From assembly GCA_002385545.1 (NCBI GenBank), contig DGDR01000201.1:1-24233 (forward strand): 24,233 bases of DNA, given 5' to 3'. Below are positions 1 to 7,645 of this stretch, piece after piece. The position numbers and the translations under genes were made by a program. Position 1 is the stretch's first letter, and each line of letters starts with the position of its first letter. The DNA is from Clostridium sp. UBA3947. GTDB lineage: Bacteria; Bacillota; Clostridia; Clostridiales; Clostridiaceae. Below the pieces are notes generated by a model that was not told where the DNA came from, did no database searches, and was given only the letters and a program-made list of their open reading frames with translations.

Positions 1-8
1 TTTTATTT

Positions 9-78
9 AACGATACGGCGTCCAAAGAGCTTTTCTCTATCCTCTTCGTCGGCAGCGTCAGATGTTTATAAGAGACAG
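9..78 (+). other. Illumina Nextera adapter (P5 + i5 index + Read 1), sequencing artefact
   Basis: Positions 46-78 match the 33-nt Nextera Read 1 transposase adapter at 32 of 33 bases; the one difference is T instead of G at 66. The match ends with the Tn5 mosaic end (AAGAGACAG) at 78. Positions 38-45 read TATCCTCT, which is Nextera i5 index S503. Positions 9-37 align without gaps to the P5 flow-cell oligo at about 21 of 29 bases. The order and spacing (29 + 8 + 33) are exactly those of a library molecule. This is leftover adapter at a contig end, not genomic DNA; the mismatches look like low-quality base calls. Genomic sequence begins at about 79. Confidence 0.97.
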
Positions 79-394
79 CTCTAGCACTTTGCTTATTTAT
101 TTCTATTGTAAAGAAATCCACCCTATATTTTATATCCTTATAGGTCAAATCCAGTTCCTTCAAGAACCTTATCTCCACTTCATGGGCCTTTTGAAAGGCA
201 TATAAGTGTTCGTTGCTTTTAGCCTTTTCTATTGCTTTGCTGTTGTCTTGAAAGCTGTACCCATCAAAGTAATCTTTAAAAAAGCTATTAACACACTGTT
301 CAATTGCTTTTGTATCATTGTTATAGCCTTTGGTGATAATACTTGATAAAAATATAAAGACCAGAACTATACTATACTTATAAATTCTTTTCAT
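79..394 (-). CDS. secreted protein, 5' fragment cut by contig end
   Basis: A minus-strand frame starts at ATG 394-392, six bases after a perfect AGGAGG-type site (406-401). It runs open for 105 codons to the end of genomic sequence at 79. The N-terminus MKRIYKYSIVLVFIFLSSII is a signal peptide or anchor: basic residues then a hydrophobic run, with no lipobox Cys. The rest is a charged region with no motif I can name. It vaguely resembles the N-terminal part of clostridial secreted amidase-domain proteins, but that is a weak guess. The frame stays open through the adapter, so an automatic caller would append an artefact tail starting AVSYKHLTLPTK. The true C-terminus is not in the window. The gene is divergent from the pullulanase gene. 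Confidence 0.72.
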
Positions 395-564
395 GCAATA
401 ACCTCCTAATATAGGTATCCATCTAGAACGATTAATTTATGCATTACTTGTTGAAAAAGAAAATTATGCCAGAAAAAAATTAAAAAATTTTTTAAAATTA
501 TTAAATTTTAAAGAGGTATATTAACAACTCATGTCGAATAGTATTATATCGAGGAGGGATATTA

Positions 565-3288
565 ATGAAAAAACATAAGTTTTTTAGCTCAATTATCTGT
601 TTTATTTTTGCATTTACTAGCGTTCTATTTTCTTTTCCCGGTTTGCAAACGGTTGCAAAAGTTCCAGATAAGGTAAAAGTTATTATTCATTACAAAAGAC
701 TTGATAATAATTATACCGACTGGAACCTATGGATTTGGCCTGCTGGCGGCGATGGAAAAGCTTATGAATTTACTGGCGAAGATGACTACGGAAAGGTTGC
801 CACAGTAGAGGTAACTGGTGTATCTACAGAAGGTAAAGTTGGTTTTATCGTTCGTGAAGGCGATTGGAAAAGTAAAGATGTAGACAAGGACAGATTTATT
901 GAGCAAATTTCTGATGACGGCGTTGCTGAAATTTGGGTGCTTCAAGGTGAAGAAAAGTTCTACTATAAAAAAGAAGATGTTGAATTAGGCGGTAAAATAA
1001 AATCTGCCTATATTGATGATTATAATTTAATAAATGTTACCCTAAATATGCCTGCAGAAGTAACTGGTAAGGACAATGAAGGCTTTACAGTTAAGGTAGG
1101 CGACAAGAGTGTTTCTATTAAAGAAGTAGTTGCTGATGGTAGTGGTGCTACAGCTAGCAAATTTAAAATAACCTTAGCTGAAGACTTGAGCCTTGGAGAT
1201 AATGTTACTGTATCCAAGGAAGGATATAACGAAGTCATTGCAGTTACTGGTAAAATTATGTCCAGCGACAAGTTCAATGAAATGTACTATTATGATGGAA
1301 ATGACCTAGGTAATACATACAGCAAGGAAAAAACTAAATTTAGAGTATGGGCTCCTTTAGCATCAGAAGTTAAATTATTGATTTACGAAAATGCTGATGC
1401 TTCTAGTCCTAAGGAAGAAATCAACATGACCAAGGCTGAAAAAGGAACTTGGACTGCAGAGCTTACTGGAGACAAGGACGGTTTAATCTATACTTATAAG
1501 GTAAATAACTTTGGTCAATGGACTGAAGCTGTTGACCCTTACGTTAGAGCCGTTACTATAAACGGTAATAAGGGTGTTGTAGTAGATTTAGATTCTACTG
1601 ACCCTGAAGGCTGGCAGCCAAATAAAAAGCCAGAGCTAAAGAGTGTTATGGATACAATAATATACGAATTACACGTAAGAGATTTCTCCTCTTTCAAAGA
1701 CAGCGGAATCTCAAATCCACGTACCTTCTTAGCTTTCTTACCTAAGGATACTAAGGGACCAAATGGAACCTCTACTGGTTTAAGCTATTTAAAGGAGCTA
1801 GGTATTACACATGTACAGCTTCTTCCAATATACGACTATGCTACAGTAGATGAAAAGAATCCAACTGCTTCTTATAACTGGGGTTACGATCCTAAGAACT
1901 ATAACGCAGTTGAAGGAAGCTACTCTACTAACCCTGCAGATCCAAAGGCAAGAATTAAAGAATTAAAGCAAGCTATACAGGCTATGCACAATGAAGATTT
2001 AAGAGTAATAATGGACGTTGTTTACAACCATATGTATGATGTTAATACATCAAATCTTAATAATATAGTTCCAGGTTACTATTTCAGAAAGAGTGCTACT
2101 GGCGGCTGGGCAAATGAATCTGGCTGTGGTAACACTATAGCTTCAGAACATCCAATGGCAAGAAAGTATATCGTTGATTCCGTAAAATACTGGGCAACAG
2201 AATACAATCTTGACGGATTTAGATTTGACTTAATGGGTCTTATCGATGTTACTACAATGCAAGAAGTAAGAAAGGCTCTTGATGAAATAGATGAATCCAT
2301 ATTCGTTCACGGTGAAGGTTGGAATATGGGAAATACTCTTACTGATGAAGAAAAATCCATCCAAAGAAACGCTAAAGTTCTTAAGGGTATCGGTTTCTTC
2401 AATGATACAATCAGAGACGGTATCAAGGGAAGCGTATTTAACAAGACTGAAGCTGGTTGGATAAACGGAAATTATGGTCGTAAGATAGATGTTATAAAGG
2501 GTATAGTTGGTGCTATTAAGTATAACGATGATATATCAACCTGGGGTCCAGAAGTTGAACCATATCAATCCACTAACTACTCAGAAGCACACGATAATAA
2601 TACCTTATGGGATAAGTTAGCTTTCACAAATCCAAATGATTCCGAAGAGGATAGAAAGAAGATGCACAAATTATCTTCTGCTATTATCTTCACTTCACAA
2701 GGTATACCATTCATCCATGCTGGACAAGAGTTCTTAAGATCCAAGAATGGTAATGAAAATTCCTATAACGCATCTGAAGAAATTAACACATTGAACTGGC
2801 AGACAAAAGCAGATAACGAGGATATCGTAGAATACAACAAAGGCTTAATCAAGCTTAGAAAAGAACATCCTGCTTTCAAGATGCCTACTGCTGAAATGAT
2901 ACAGCAAAATCTTAAGTTCATAGAAGATACTCCGGATAGCCTTATTGCATATCAAATAAACAACAACGCTAACGGAGATACTTGGACTGATATAGTTGTA
3001 GCTTTCAATGCAGGTAAGGAGCCACAAACTATCACTCTACCTAAGGATGGTAAGTGGAATATAGTTGTTGATGGTGAAAAAGCTGGTGTTGAAACCATAA
3101 AGGAAATCGAAGGCAACACTTACGAAATTCCTGCATTAAGCTCCGTAGTTATGTACCAAGGAGTAAAGGTAGTAAGCAATTCAAAAGCTGGCAACAACGC
3201 TCTAATCTGGGCTCTAGTATGCGTAGGTATAGTTCTAGTAGTTGCAGCATTTATAGTTATTAAAAAGGTTAAAGCTAAGAAAAATTAA
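565..3288 (+). CDS. pulA: secreted, membrane-anchored type I pullulanase (GH13)
   Basis: Debranching enzyme that hydrolyses alpha-1,6 linkages of pullulan and starch outside the cell. The 907-residue protein has a signal peptide (about 1-31), then a CBM41-like starch-binding domain (about 36-137, with WNLWIW). A beta-sandwich linker follows (about 145-230), then a CBM48-type domain (about 250-345) and the GH13 barrel. The type I pullulanase signature YNWGYDP is at 437-443. GH13 motifs are DVVYNH (484-489), GFRFDLMG with nucleophile D555, HGEGW with acid/base E584, and AHDN with D677. The C-terminus has one hydrophobic span (about 878-899) then KKVKAKKN, with no LPxTG, so the enzyme probably stays tethered to the outer face of the membrane. 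The start is ATG 565 behind GAGGAGGG. Monocistronic, ending at a strong hairpin; a cre-like box lies inside the gene at 643-658. Confidence 0.96.
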   Translation: MKKHKFFSSIICFIFAFTSVLFSFPGLQTVAKVPDKVKVIIHYKRLDNNYTDWNLWIWPAGGDGKAYEFTGEDDYGKVATVEVTGVSTEGKVGFIVREGDWKSKDVDKDRFIEQISDDGVAEIWVLQGEEKFYYKKEDVELGGKIKSAYIDDYNLINVTLNMPAEVTGKDNEGFTVKVGDKSVSIKEVVADGSGATASKFKITLAEDLSLGDNVTVSKEGYNEVIAVTGKIMSSDKFNEMYYYDGNDLGNTYSKEKTKFRVWAPLASEVKLLIYENADASSPKEEINMTKAEKGTWTAELTGDKDGLIYTYKVNNFGQWTEAVDPYVRAVTINGNKGVVVDLDSTDPEGWQPNKKPELKSVMDTIIYELHVRDFSSFKDSGISNPRTFLAFLPKDTKGPNGTSTGLSYLKELGITHVQLLPIYDYATVDEKNPTASYNWGYDPKNYNAVEGSYSTNPADPKARIKELKQAIQAMHNEDLRVIMDVVYNHMYDVNTSNLNNIVPGYYFRKSATGGWANESGCGNTIASEHPMARKYIVDSVKYWATEYNLDGFRFDLMGLIDVTTMQEVRKALDEIDESIFVHGEGWNMGNTLTDEEKSIQRNAKVLKGIGFFNDTIRDGIKGSVFNKTEAGWINGNYGRKIDVIKGIVGAIKYNDDISTWGPEVEPYQSTNYSEAHDNNTLWDKLAFTNPNDSEEDRKKMHKLSSAIIFTSQGIPFIHAGQEFLRSKNGNENSYNASEEINTLNWQTKADNEDIVEYNKGLIKLRKEHPAFKMPTAEMIQQNLKFIEDTPDSLIAYQINNNANGDTWTDIVVAFNAGKEPQTITLPKDGKWNIVVDGEKAGVETIKEIEGNTYEIPALSSVVMYQGVKVVSNSKAGNNALIWALVCVGIVLVVAAFIVIKKVKAKKN
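643..658 (+). promoter_or_regulatory. cre-like (CcpA) site inside pulA
   Basis: TTGCAAACGGTTGCAA fits the cre consensus WTGNNARCGNWWWCAW at every defined position but one (G instead of W at 655). It lies 79 bases into the coding region, over codons 27-32 at the end of the signal peptide. Intragenic cre sites near the 5' end are a known CcpA road-block arrangement in Firmicutes, and starch-degrading enzymes are typical targets. Binding is inferred, not shown. Confidence 0.5.
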
Positions 3289-3334
3289 GCACTGAAATAT
3301 TTTTGATCTCCATATATACTTAACATATAATGAA

Positions 3335-3377
3335 AAAAAGTATGTCCTATTGAACAAATAGGCATACTTTTTCTTTT
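3335..3377. terminator. bidirectional terminator between pulA and the cotS operon
   Basis: The left arm 3335-3351 pairs with the right arm 3357-3372 (a 16-bp stem with one bulged T at 3345 and loop GAACA). A T-rich tail follows on the plus strand, and an A-run at 3333-3339 gives a T-run on the minus strand. It serves pulA and the convergent CotS operon. Confidence 0.85.
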
Positions 3378-3405
3378 ATAAAGTTAAATATTATACTTAT
3401 CTCAA

Positions 3406-4467
3406 TTACCATTGGATAAAAAATTTACTTAAAAATTCTTCTCTATCCTCTTTATATTCTAGCTTTCTTAGCAATCTATCAAGGAAGGTTTCTTCCTCCC
3501 ATTCCTTTCTTCGAGCATAATAATCCTTGGAGATATTATAGAAATCTTCTGGAAAACTTAAGAAGGCCTTTAATACCTCTAATTCCCTTTTATCAAGGGG
3601 ATTAATTGCGCTATACTGCTCTACGATGCTATTAGCCTTATCTAAATCGAAGGCAAAATTTTTTACTGCCTTATTAATAAAGTTGCATAAGTCGTGAACC
3701 CTTAAGTCAACCATGGCAAAGTCAAAATCTATAAAGAAAGCCTTATCATCCAGTATCAATATATTATGATTAGCTAAGTCATGATGACAAATAACCTTTT
3801 TGTCCTCTTCACTGCATAGCTTTAAATAAGGAGTGGAGCTAATGAACTTGATGCTTTCTTCAATCTCCTTTATATAACTATCTACATAAGTTAGAAAGAC
3901 CTCATCAAAGCTGCTCTTATATTCATGCAACAAAGCTAGTTTCTTAAAAAAACTTAATTCCTCTAGTCGTCTTTTAAAATTATCAATAGCTCTTCCAGCT
4001 ATGCACTTTTCTGTATAATTGCATCTATACCCCTCGGAGGCCTTATGCATTTCTGCTATACTTTTAACTGCAATACTTACATCTATTGGATTGCTAAATT
4101 CTGCTTCTCTACCTTGGGCTACGTCCATTACGCAATACAGTTCTCCATTAAAAATTGCATATATTTCACCACTTAAGGTCTTATTAAAGCTAATAACTCT
4201 ATCAAAGCTTCTTCTTATATATTCAACAGCCTCATAAATAAACTGCAGATTTTCCTTGGAATACTCCACCTTTTTCAAAATCTTTTGTCCCTTGTCAGTA
4301 AAAAGCAAATAAACATTCCGTAAAGGAACTAAATCTGTAACCTTTATTCCAAATTGCTTAAATAGATCTACATACAAATCGTATCTTGATAGATACTTTT
4401 TCTCTCTATATCTAACAATATCATTAATTTCAAACACCACCCTTCTACTAAAGAAGACTTTCACCAT
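3406..4467 (-). CDS. cotS: CotS-family spore coat kinase-like protein
   Basis: Member of the CotS/CotI/YutH group of spore coat proteins, which share the aminoglycoside phosphotransferase/choline kinase fold. The 353-residue protein keeps the catalytic loop H228-x-D230-x4-N235 (CHHDLANHN) and the metal-binding D247-F-D249, so it may be an active small-molecule or protein kinase. It is the third gene of a three-gene minus-strand operon and overlaps the preceding gene by 20 bp. The start is uncertain. ATG 4467 has only a weak purine stretch in front, while GTG codons at 4440 and 4437 follow AGAAGGG. A start there would give about 343-344 residues, closer to where homology to other CotS proteins appears to begin. 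Family known; substrate unknown. Confidence 0.85.
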   Translation of the reverse strand: MVKVFFSRRVVFEINDIVRYREKKYLSRYDLYVDLFKQFGIKVTDLVPLRNVYLLFTDKGQKILKKVEYSKENLQFIYEAVEYIRRSFDRVISFNKTLSGEIYAIFNGELYCVMDVAQGREAEFSNPIDVSIAVKSIAEMHKASEGYRCNYTEKCIAGRAIDNFKRRLEELSFFKKLALLHEYKSSFDEVFLTYVDSYIKEIEESIKFISSTPYLKLCSEEDKKVICHHDLANHNILILDDKAFFIDFDFAMVDLRVHDLCNFINKAVKNFAFDLDKANSIVEQYSAINPLDKRELEVLKAFLSFPEDFYNISKDYYARRKEWEEETFLDRLLRKLEYKEDREEFLSKFFIQW

Positions 4468-5209
4468 CTTTTTCCATGGCAGCTAGCAGTCTTTTAGCAT
4501 ATTCATCATCATTCCATTCTTTTTTACCGTATCGGTATCTCTCACAGCATTTCATAAATTCATCCGGATAAGAAACCATAGCTATAATAAACCTTTGGCT
4601 ATCCTCAGATAAGCCTTCCAAATTACAAAAAGCCTTAATTCCTTCTATATAGTCAAAGTTAGTTCCTCTTTTTCTAAGCTTATTAATAAAATGTACAGCA
4701 TCACATTCAATCATGTTGTAACAGCATTTCTTTATGCTTCTTATGTTTATCTCTTTATCTTCCCTAATATTGTCAATGTAAGTACTGCCAATACAGATTT
4801 CATTTCTTTTCATACTTCTTTCTATCAAACCAAAATAACCATTATCATAAATATACTTAATAGCCTTTTCTGACCTTTCCAAATACTCAGGTCCCTTATC
4901 AAGCACAAGTTTCTCAAAGTCATTGGCAGGGCCATTTTCCTTGAATTTACTTATATCTCTTTTTAACTTCTTGATTCTTACCTTACATCTTTCTACCTTC
5001 CTTCCTGTGCAATTCTCCATCAGTCCTGAGTTAAAAGAGGATACTCCCATAGTTAGCTTATGAAACTTGTTTATGGTAGAAAGCTGCTTGTATACCATAT
5101 CCTTTGATAAAGGTTCTATATAATCGTCATCCGCATTAAAGCTTTTTACTACATTAATACCACGACTTTTCAGATAGTCCTCAAAATCTAAATAATACCT
5201 TTCAGTCAA
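4448..5209 (-). CDS. degenerate CotS-like protein (predicted pseudokinase)
   Basis: The 253-residue protein resembles its two neighbours only in the C-terminal half. Its tail (YPDEFMKCCERYRYGKKEW, then xxxYAKRLL) lines up with the neighbours' EFPQDYWQVGIQYYWEKQPW region. Where they carry the catalytic HHDxxxHN and DFD motifs, this protein has EICIGSTYIDNIRE (about 137-150) and INIRSIKKCCYN (about 154-165), with no HxDx4N and no DFD. The ATP-binding N-lobe is also largely missing. It should therefore be catalytically dead but may be a structural or regulatory coat partner. The start is TTG 5209 behind GGGGGAG. The start overlaps the upstream stop as TTGA, implying translational coupling. The frame is intact and long, so decay by chance looks unlikely. 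Confidence 0.75.
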   Translation of the reverse strand: MTERYYLDFEDYLKSRGINVVKSFNADDDYIEPLSKDMVYKQLSTINKFHKLTMGVSSFNSGLMENCTGRKVERCKVRIKKLKRDISKFKENGPANDFEKLVLDKGPEYLERSEKAIKYIYDNGYFGLIERSMKRNEICIGSTYIDNIREDKEINIRSIKKCCYNMIECDAVHFINKLRKRGTNFDYIEGIKAFCNLEGLSEDSQRFIIAMVSYPDEFMKCCERYRYGKKEWNDDEYAKRLLAAMEKDGESLL

Positions 5210-6234
5210 TAAGTTTCTCCCCCTTTCCCTTTATAGTTAAAGAACATAAACTCATTGACAAATTCCTGCTTTTCCTCCTTATCTTCAATTATCCTAGTAA
5301 GCTTTTTTAAAAAGAATTCCTCACCCCAAGGCTGCTTTTCCCAGTAATACTGTATTCCAACCTGCCAATAATCCTGCGGGAACTCCATGAAGGCAGCCAT
5401 TATGGGTATATCCTCCGCTTCCACCTTATAGACGGAATCATAAGCATCTAGGATATATCTGGCATTTTCTATGTCCCATTTACCATTTTTCATTCTTCTT
5501 ATTAGCAGGCTGGCTAAGTCATGAAGATGAGTATCTAGAATGGCATAATCAAAATCTATAATAGTAACCTTGTTATCCTCTCCTATTAATACATTATGAT
5601 GAGCAAAATCATGGTGACAAAATCCTCTGCCCCTTATTTCCTTGGTCATTTTTAAATAATAGTCGGTCTCTCCTAAGTGCTGTAAGGCTTGGTCACATCG
5701 TAATAGCTCATCCTCCATATGCTCCATATAAATCCTATCAAATTCTGTCTTCTCTTCCTTTGCTTCTATCCTTTTCTTGAAATCTAATATTTCATTCTTT
5801 CTTGTTCTGTAATTATCAAACCATTTAAACCATCCTATCCGAGGCTTCATATAGCTTTTTATCTCAAAGCCCTTACTTTTTATATGAAGTTCTGCTAAAA
5901 CCTTTGCTGCCCGCTCTATATCAAGGGGATTATCGTAGTTGCTTTCCCTTGCCTCTACCCATGGTGTAAGATAGGCATATTTACTATCTAGCTCAATATA
6001 TTTCTGCCCATCCAAAGTTTCTATAATCGGTGGTACTGCTCTAAAATCATTGTTTTGCAAATGCTCTATTGCAGCTAATATAAAAGCAAAATGAGGCTTT
6101 TCATATTTAATAACCTTTAAGCAGAATTTCCGTCTTTCATCCCATATCAGATACACATTCTTAATCTTTTCTATAGTAGTTGCCATGATGCCATATCTCT
6201 CTGCTACGATCTTCTTCACAAAGGCTGTATCCAA
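5206..6234 (-). CDS. CotS-family spore coat kinase-like protein
   Basis: First gene of the CotS operon; 342 residues of the CotS/CotI kinase-fold family. The N-lobe is present (KNVYLIW, then CLKVIKY with a likely ATP-binding Lys). The catalytic loop H207-x-D209-x4-N214 (CHHDFAHHN) is intact, as is the metal-binding D227-F-D229. The start is TTG 6234: GGAGGG at 6246-6241 sits six bases in front, and no ATG is nearby. In Bacillus, CotI and CotS are inner or middle coat proteins, and CotS is encoded beside the glycosyltransferase-like CotSA. The same pairing is seen here in divergent form. Expression in the mother cell during sporulation is inferred from family and context. Confidence 0.87.
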   Translation of the reverse strand: MDTAFVKKIVAERYGIMATTIEKIKNVYLIWDERRKFCLKVIKYEKPHFAFILAAIEHLQNNDFRAVPPIIETLDGQKYIELDSKYAYLTPWVEARESNYDNPLDIERAAKVLAELHIKSKGFEIKSYMKPRIGWFKWFDNYRTRKNEILDFKKRIEAKEEKTEFDRIYMEHMEDELLRCDQALQHLGETDYYLKMTKEIRGRGFCHHDFAHHNVLIGEDNKVTIIDFDYAILDTHLHDLASLLIRRMKNGKWDIENARYILDAYDSVYKVEAEDIPIMAAFMEFPQDYWQVGIQYYWEKQPWGEEFFLKKLTRIIEDKEEKQEFVNEFMFFNYKGKGGETY

Positions 6235-6264
6235 GGTTAGCCCTCCAAAAAATTATTCCTTTTT

Positions 6265-6290
6265 TATTATATGTAGGGATTGGTATAAGT
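6265..6290 (-). promoter_or_regulatory. possible sigma-K-like promoter of the CotS operon
   Basis: On the minus strand CATATAATA (6273-6265) matches the sigma-K -10 consensus CATAnnnTA exactly. AC at 6290-6289 provides the minimal -35 element, but the 15-bp spacer is shorter than the usual 16-17. It would place the transcript start about 25 bases before the TTG of the first CotS gene. AT-rich DNA produces such matches by chance, so this is tentative. Confidence 0.3.
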
Positions 6291-6505
6291 GCGCCTTTTC
6301 TGTTTGAATGGTTTTTAGAACTTTATCTGTATACTTGTTGATAATTTCCTTTTAAAATTGAATATAACCAATTTTATTACCATCAAAGTAAAATCTCTAA
6401 TGTCTTATAGCACATTTTAACTTCATAGCTAATATTAATAGTATATAGACCTAATGTTATGATAGGTCCCAAGTATTTATCCAGCATTTTTAGGGAGAGG
6501 ATTAT

Positions 6506-7630
6506 ATGAGAATTGCCATTGATGCTAGAGGTGTCAATTGGTATAAAGGAACAGGTATCGGTACCTATACTGACAATGTTCTAAGCCAGCTTTTAAATAT
6601 AGATAAGGAAAATTACTATCACATTTATTGGTCAGGAGATGACTATGAGCGCTTTAGCTATCCTAATTCAAAGATAATAATGACTTCTAAAAAACATCAC
6701 CGATTCTTTCAGCAAAACTATATGCCCAACAACCTATTAAAAGAAAAAATAGATATTTATCATGTTCCTCAAAATGGCATAGGCTTAAGTGAAAATATTA
6801 AATGTAAAAAGGTTATAACAGTCCATGATTTAATCCCCTACATTATGCCTGAAACAGTAGGTAAGGGCTACTTATTAAAGTTTCTTAAGGATGTGCCTAA
6901 TATTCTTCAGTTTGCCGACGCCATTATTACAGTGTCAGAATGGTCAAAGAAGGATATTCTAAAATTTTTCCCTATAGAAGAAAATAAGGTTTTTGTAACC
7001 CCCTTAGCAGCCGATTTGAAGTATAAACCTATAGACCGTCAATGGTGCCGATATATGCTGGAGAAAAAAATGAACATAAAGAAGCCTTTTATACTATATA
7101 TAGGAGGCTTTTCCCCAAGGAAAAATGTTCGTTCACTTATCATGGCCTTTTCTAAGGTATATAAAGATTTAAACAAGGACTATAACCTCGTTATTGTAGG
7201 CTCCTTAAAGGATGAAGGTAACTGTCTTAAGGAACTTAGCGAAAAACTTGGAATTTCTTCTCATGTAATTTTTACAGGCTTTGTTGAGGAAGATTTACTT
7301 CCAATACTATATAACGGTGCAGAACTCTTTGTTTATCCATCTTTTTATGAAGGCTTTGGACTGCCTCCTTTAGAAGCAATGAGCTGCGGCACTCCGGTAT
7401 TAAGCTCTAATGTTTCTTCTATCCCAGAGGTTGTAGGAGATGCAGGCATCTTAATTGATCCCTATGACACTTCAAACTTAATGGAGTCTCTCGCAAAAAT
7501 TTTAAATAATGAAGAATTGAAAAAACAGCTTTCCATAGCAGGCCTAAAGCGCGCCTCTCAATACTCCTGGCAAAAGACCGCAAAGGAAACCCTAAAAACC
7601 TATGAGCAAATAATAAAAGGTGGCCAATAA
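6506..7630 (+). CDS. GT4-family glycosyltransferase, CotSA-like
   Basis: A 374-residue retaining glycosyltransferase of the GT-B fold, family GT4. Visible features are an N-terminal DARGVNWYKGTGIGTY with the glycine loop (15-19) and an acceptor-side VHDLIPY. The mid-domain GGFSPRKN (200-207) and EGFGLPPLEAMSCGTP follow, the latter with the E-x7-E pair E282/E290 that contacts the nucleotide sugar. No membrane segment is seen, so it acts in the cytoplasm. It is divergent from the CotS operon across 271 bp. In Bacillus the coat protein CotSA is a GT4 homologue next to cotS, so a role in coat or exosporium glycosylation is plausible, but sugar and acceptor are unknown. The start ATG 6506 follows GGGAGAGG. 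The stop codon lies in the loop of the terminator hairpin. Confidence 0.88.
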   Translation: MRIAIDARGVNWYKGTGIGTYTDNVLSQLLNIDKENYYHIYWSGDDYERFSYPNSKIIMTSKKHHRFFQQNYMPNNLLKEKIDIYHVPQNGIGLSENIKCKKVITVHDLIPYIMPETVGKGYLLKFLKDVPNILQFADAIITVSEWSKKDILKFFPIEENKVFVTPLAADLKYKPIDRQWCRYMLEKKMNIKKPFILYIGGFSPRKNVRSLIMAFSKVYKDLNKDYNLVIVGSLKDEGNCLKELSEKLGISSHVIFTGFVEEDLLPILYNGAELFVYPSFYEGFGLPPLEAMSCGTPVLSSNVSSIPEVVGDAGILIDPYDTSNLMESLAKILNNEELKKQLSIAGLKRASQYSWQKTAKETLKTYEQIIKGGQ

Positions 7631-7645
7631 GCCACCTATATTATT
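7619..7645. terminator. compact bidirectional terminator overlapping a stop codon
   Basis: GGTGGC (7619-7624) pairs with GCCACC (7631-7636). The six-base loop CAATAA contains the TAA stop of the glycosyltransferase gene. T-rich sequence follows in both directions (TATATTATTATT on plus, TTTTATTATTT on minus). It also ends the convergent lipoprotein gene, whose stop is only 13 bp from the other stop. Confidence 0.7.

Noticed and set aside
4019..4237. 72-codon open frame on the plus strand inside the CotS gene
   Set aside because: It is antisense to a well-supported gene, has no ribosome site or recognisable domain, and its composition looks like a shadow frame.
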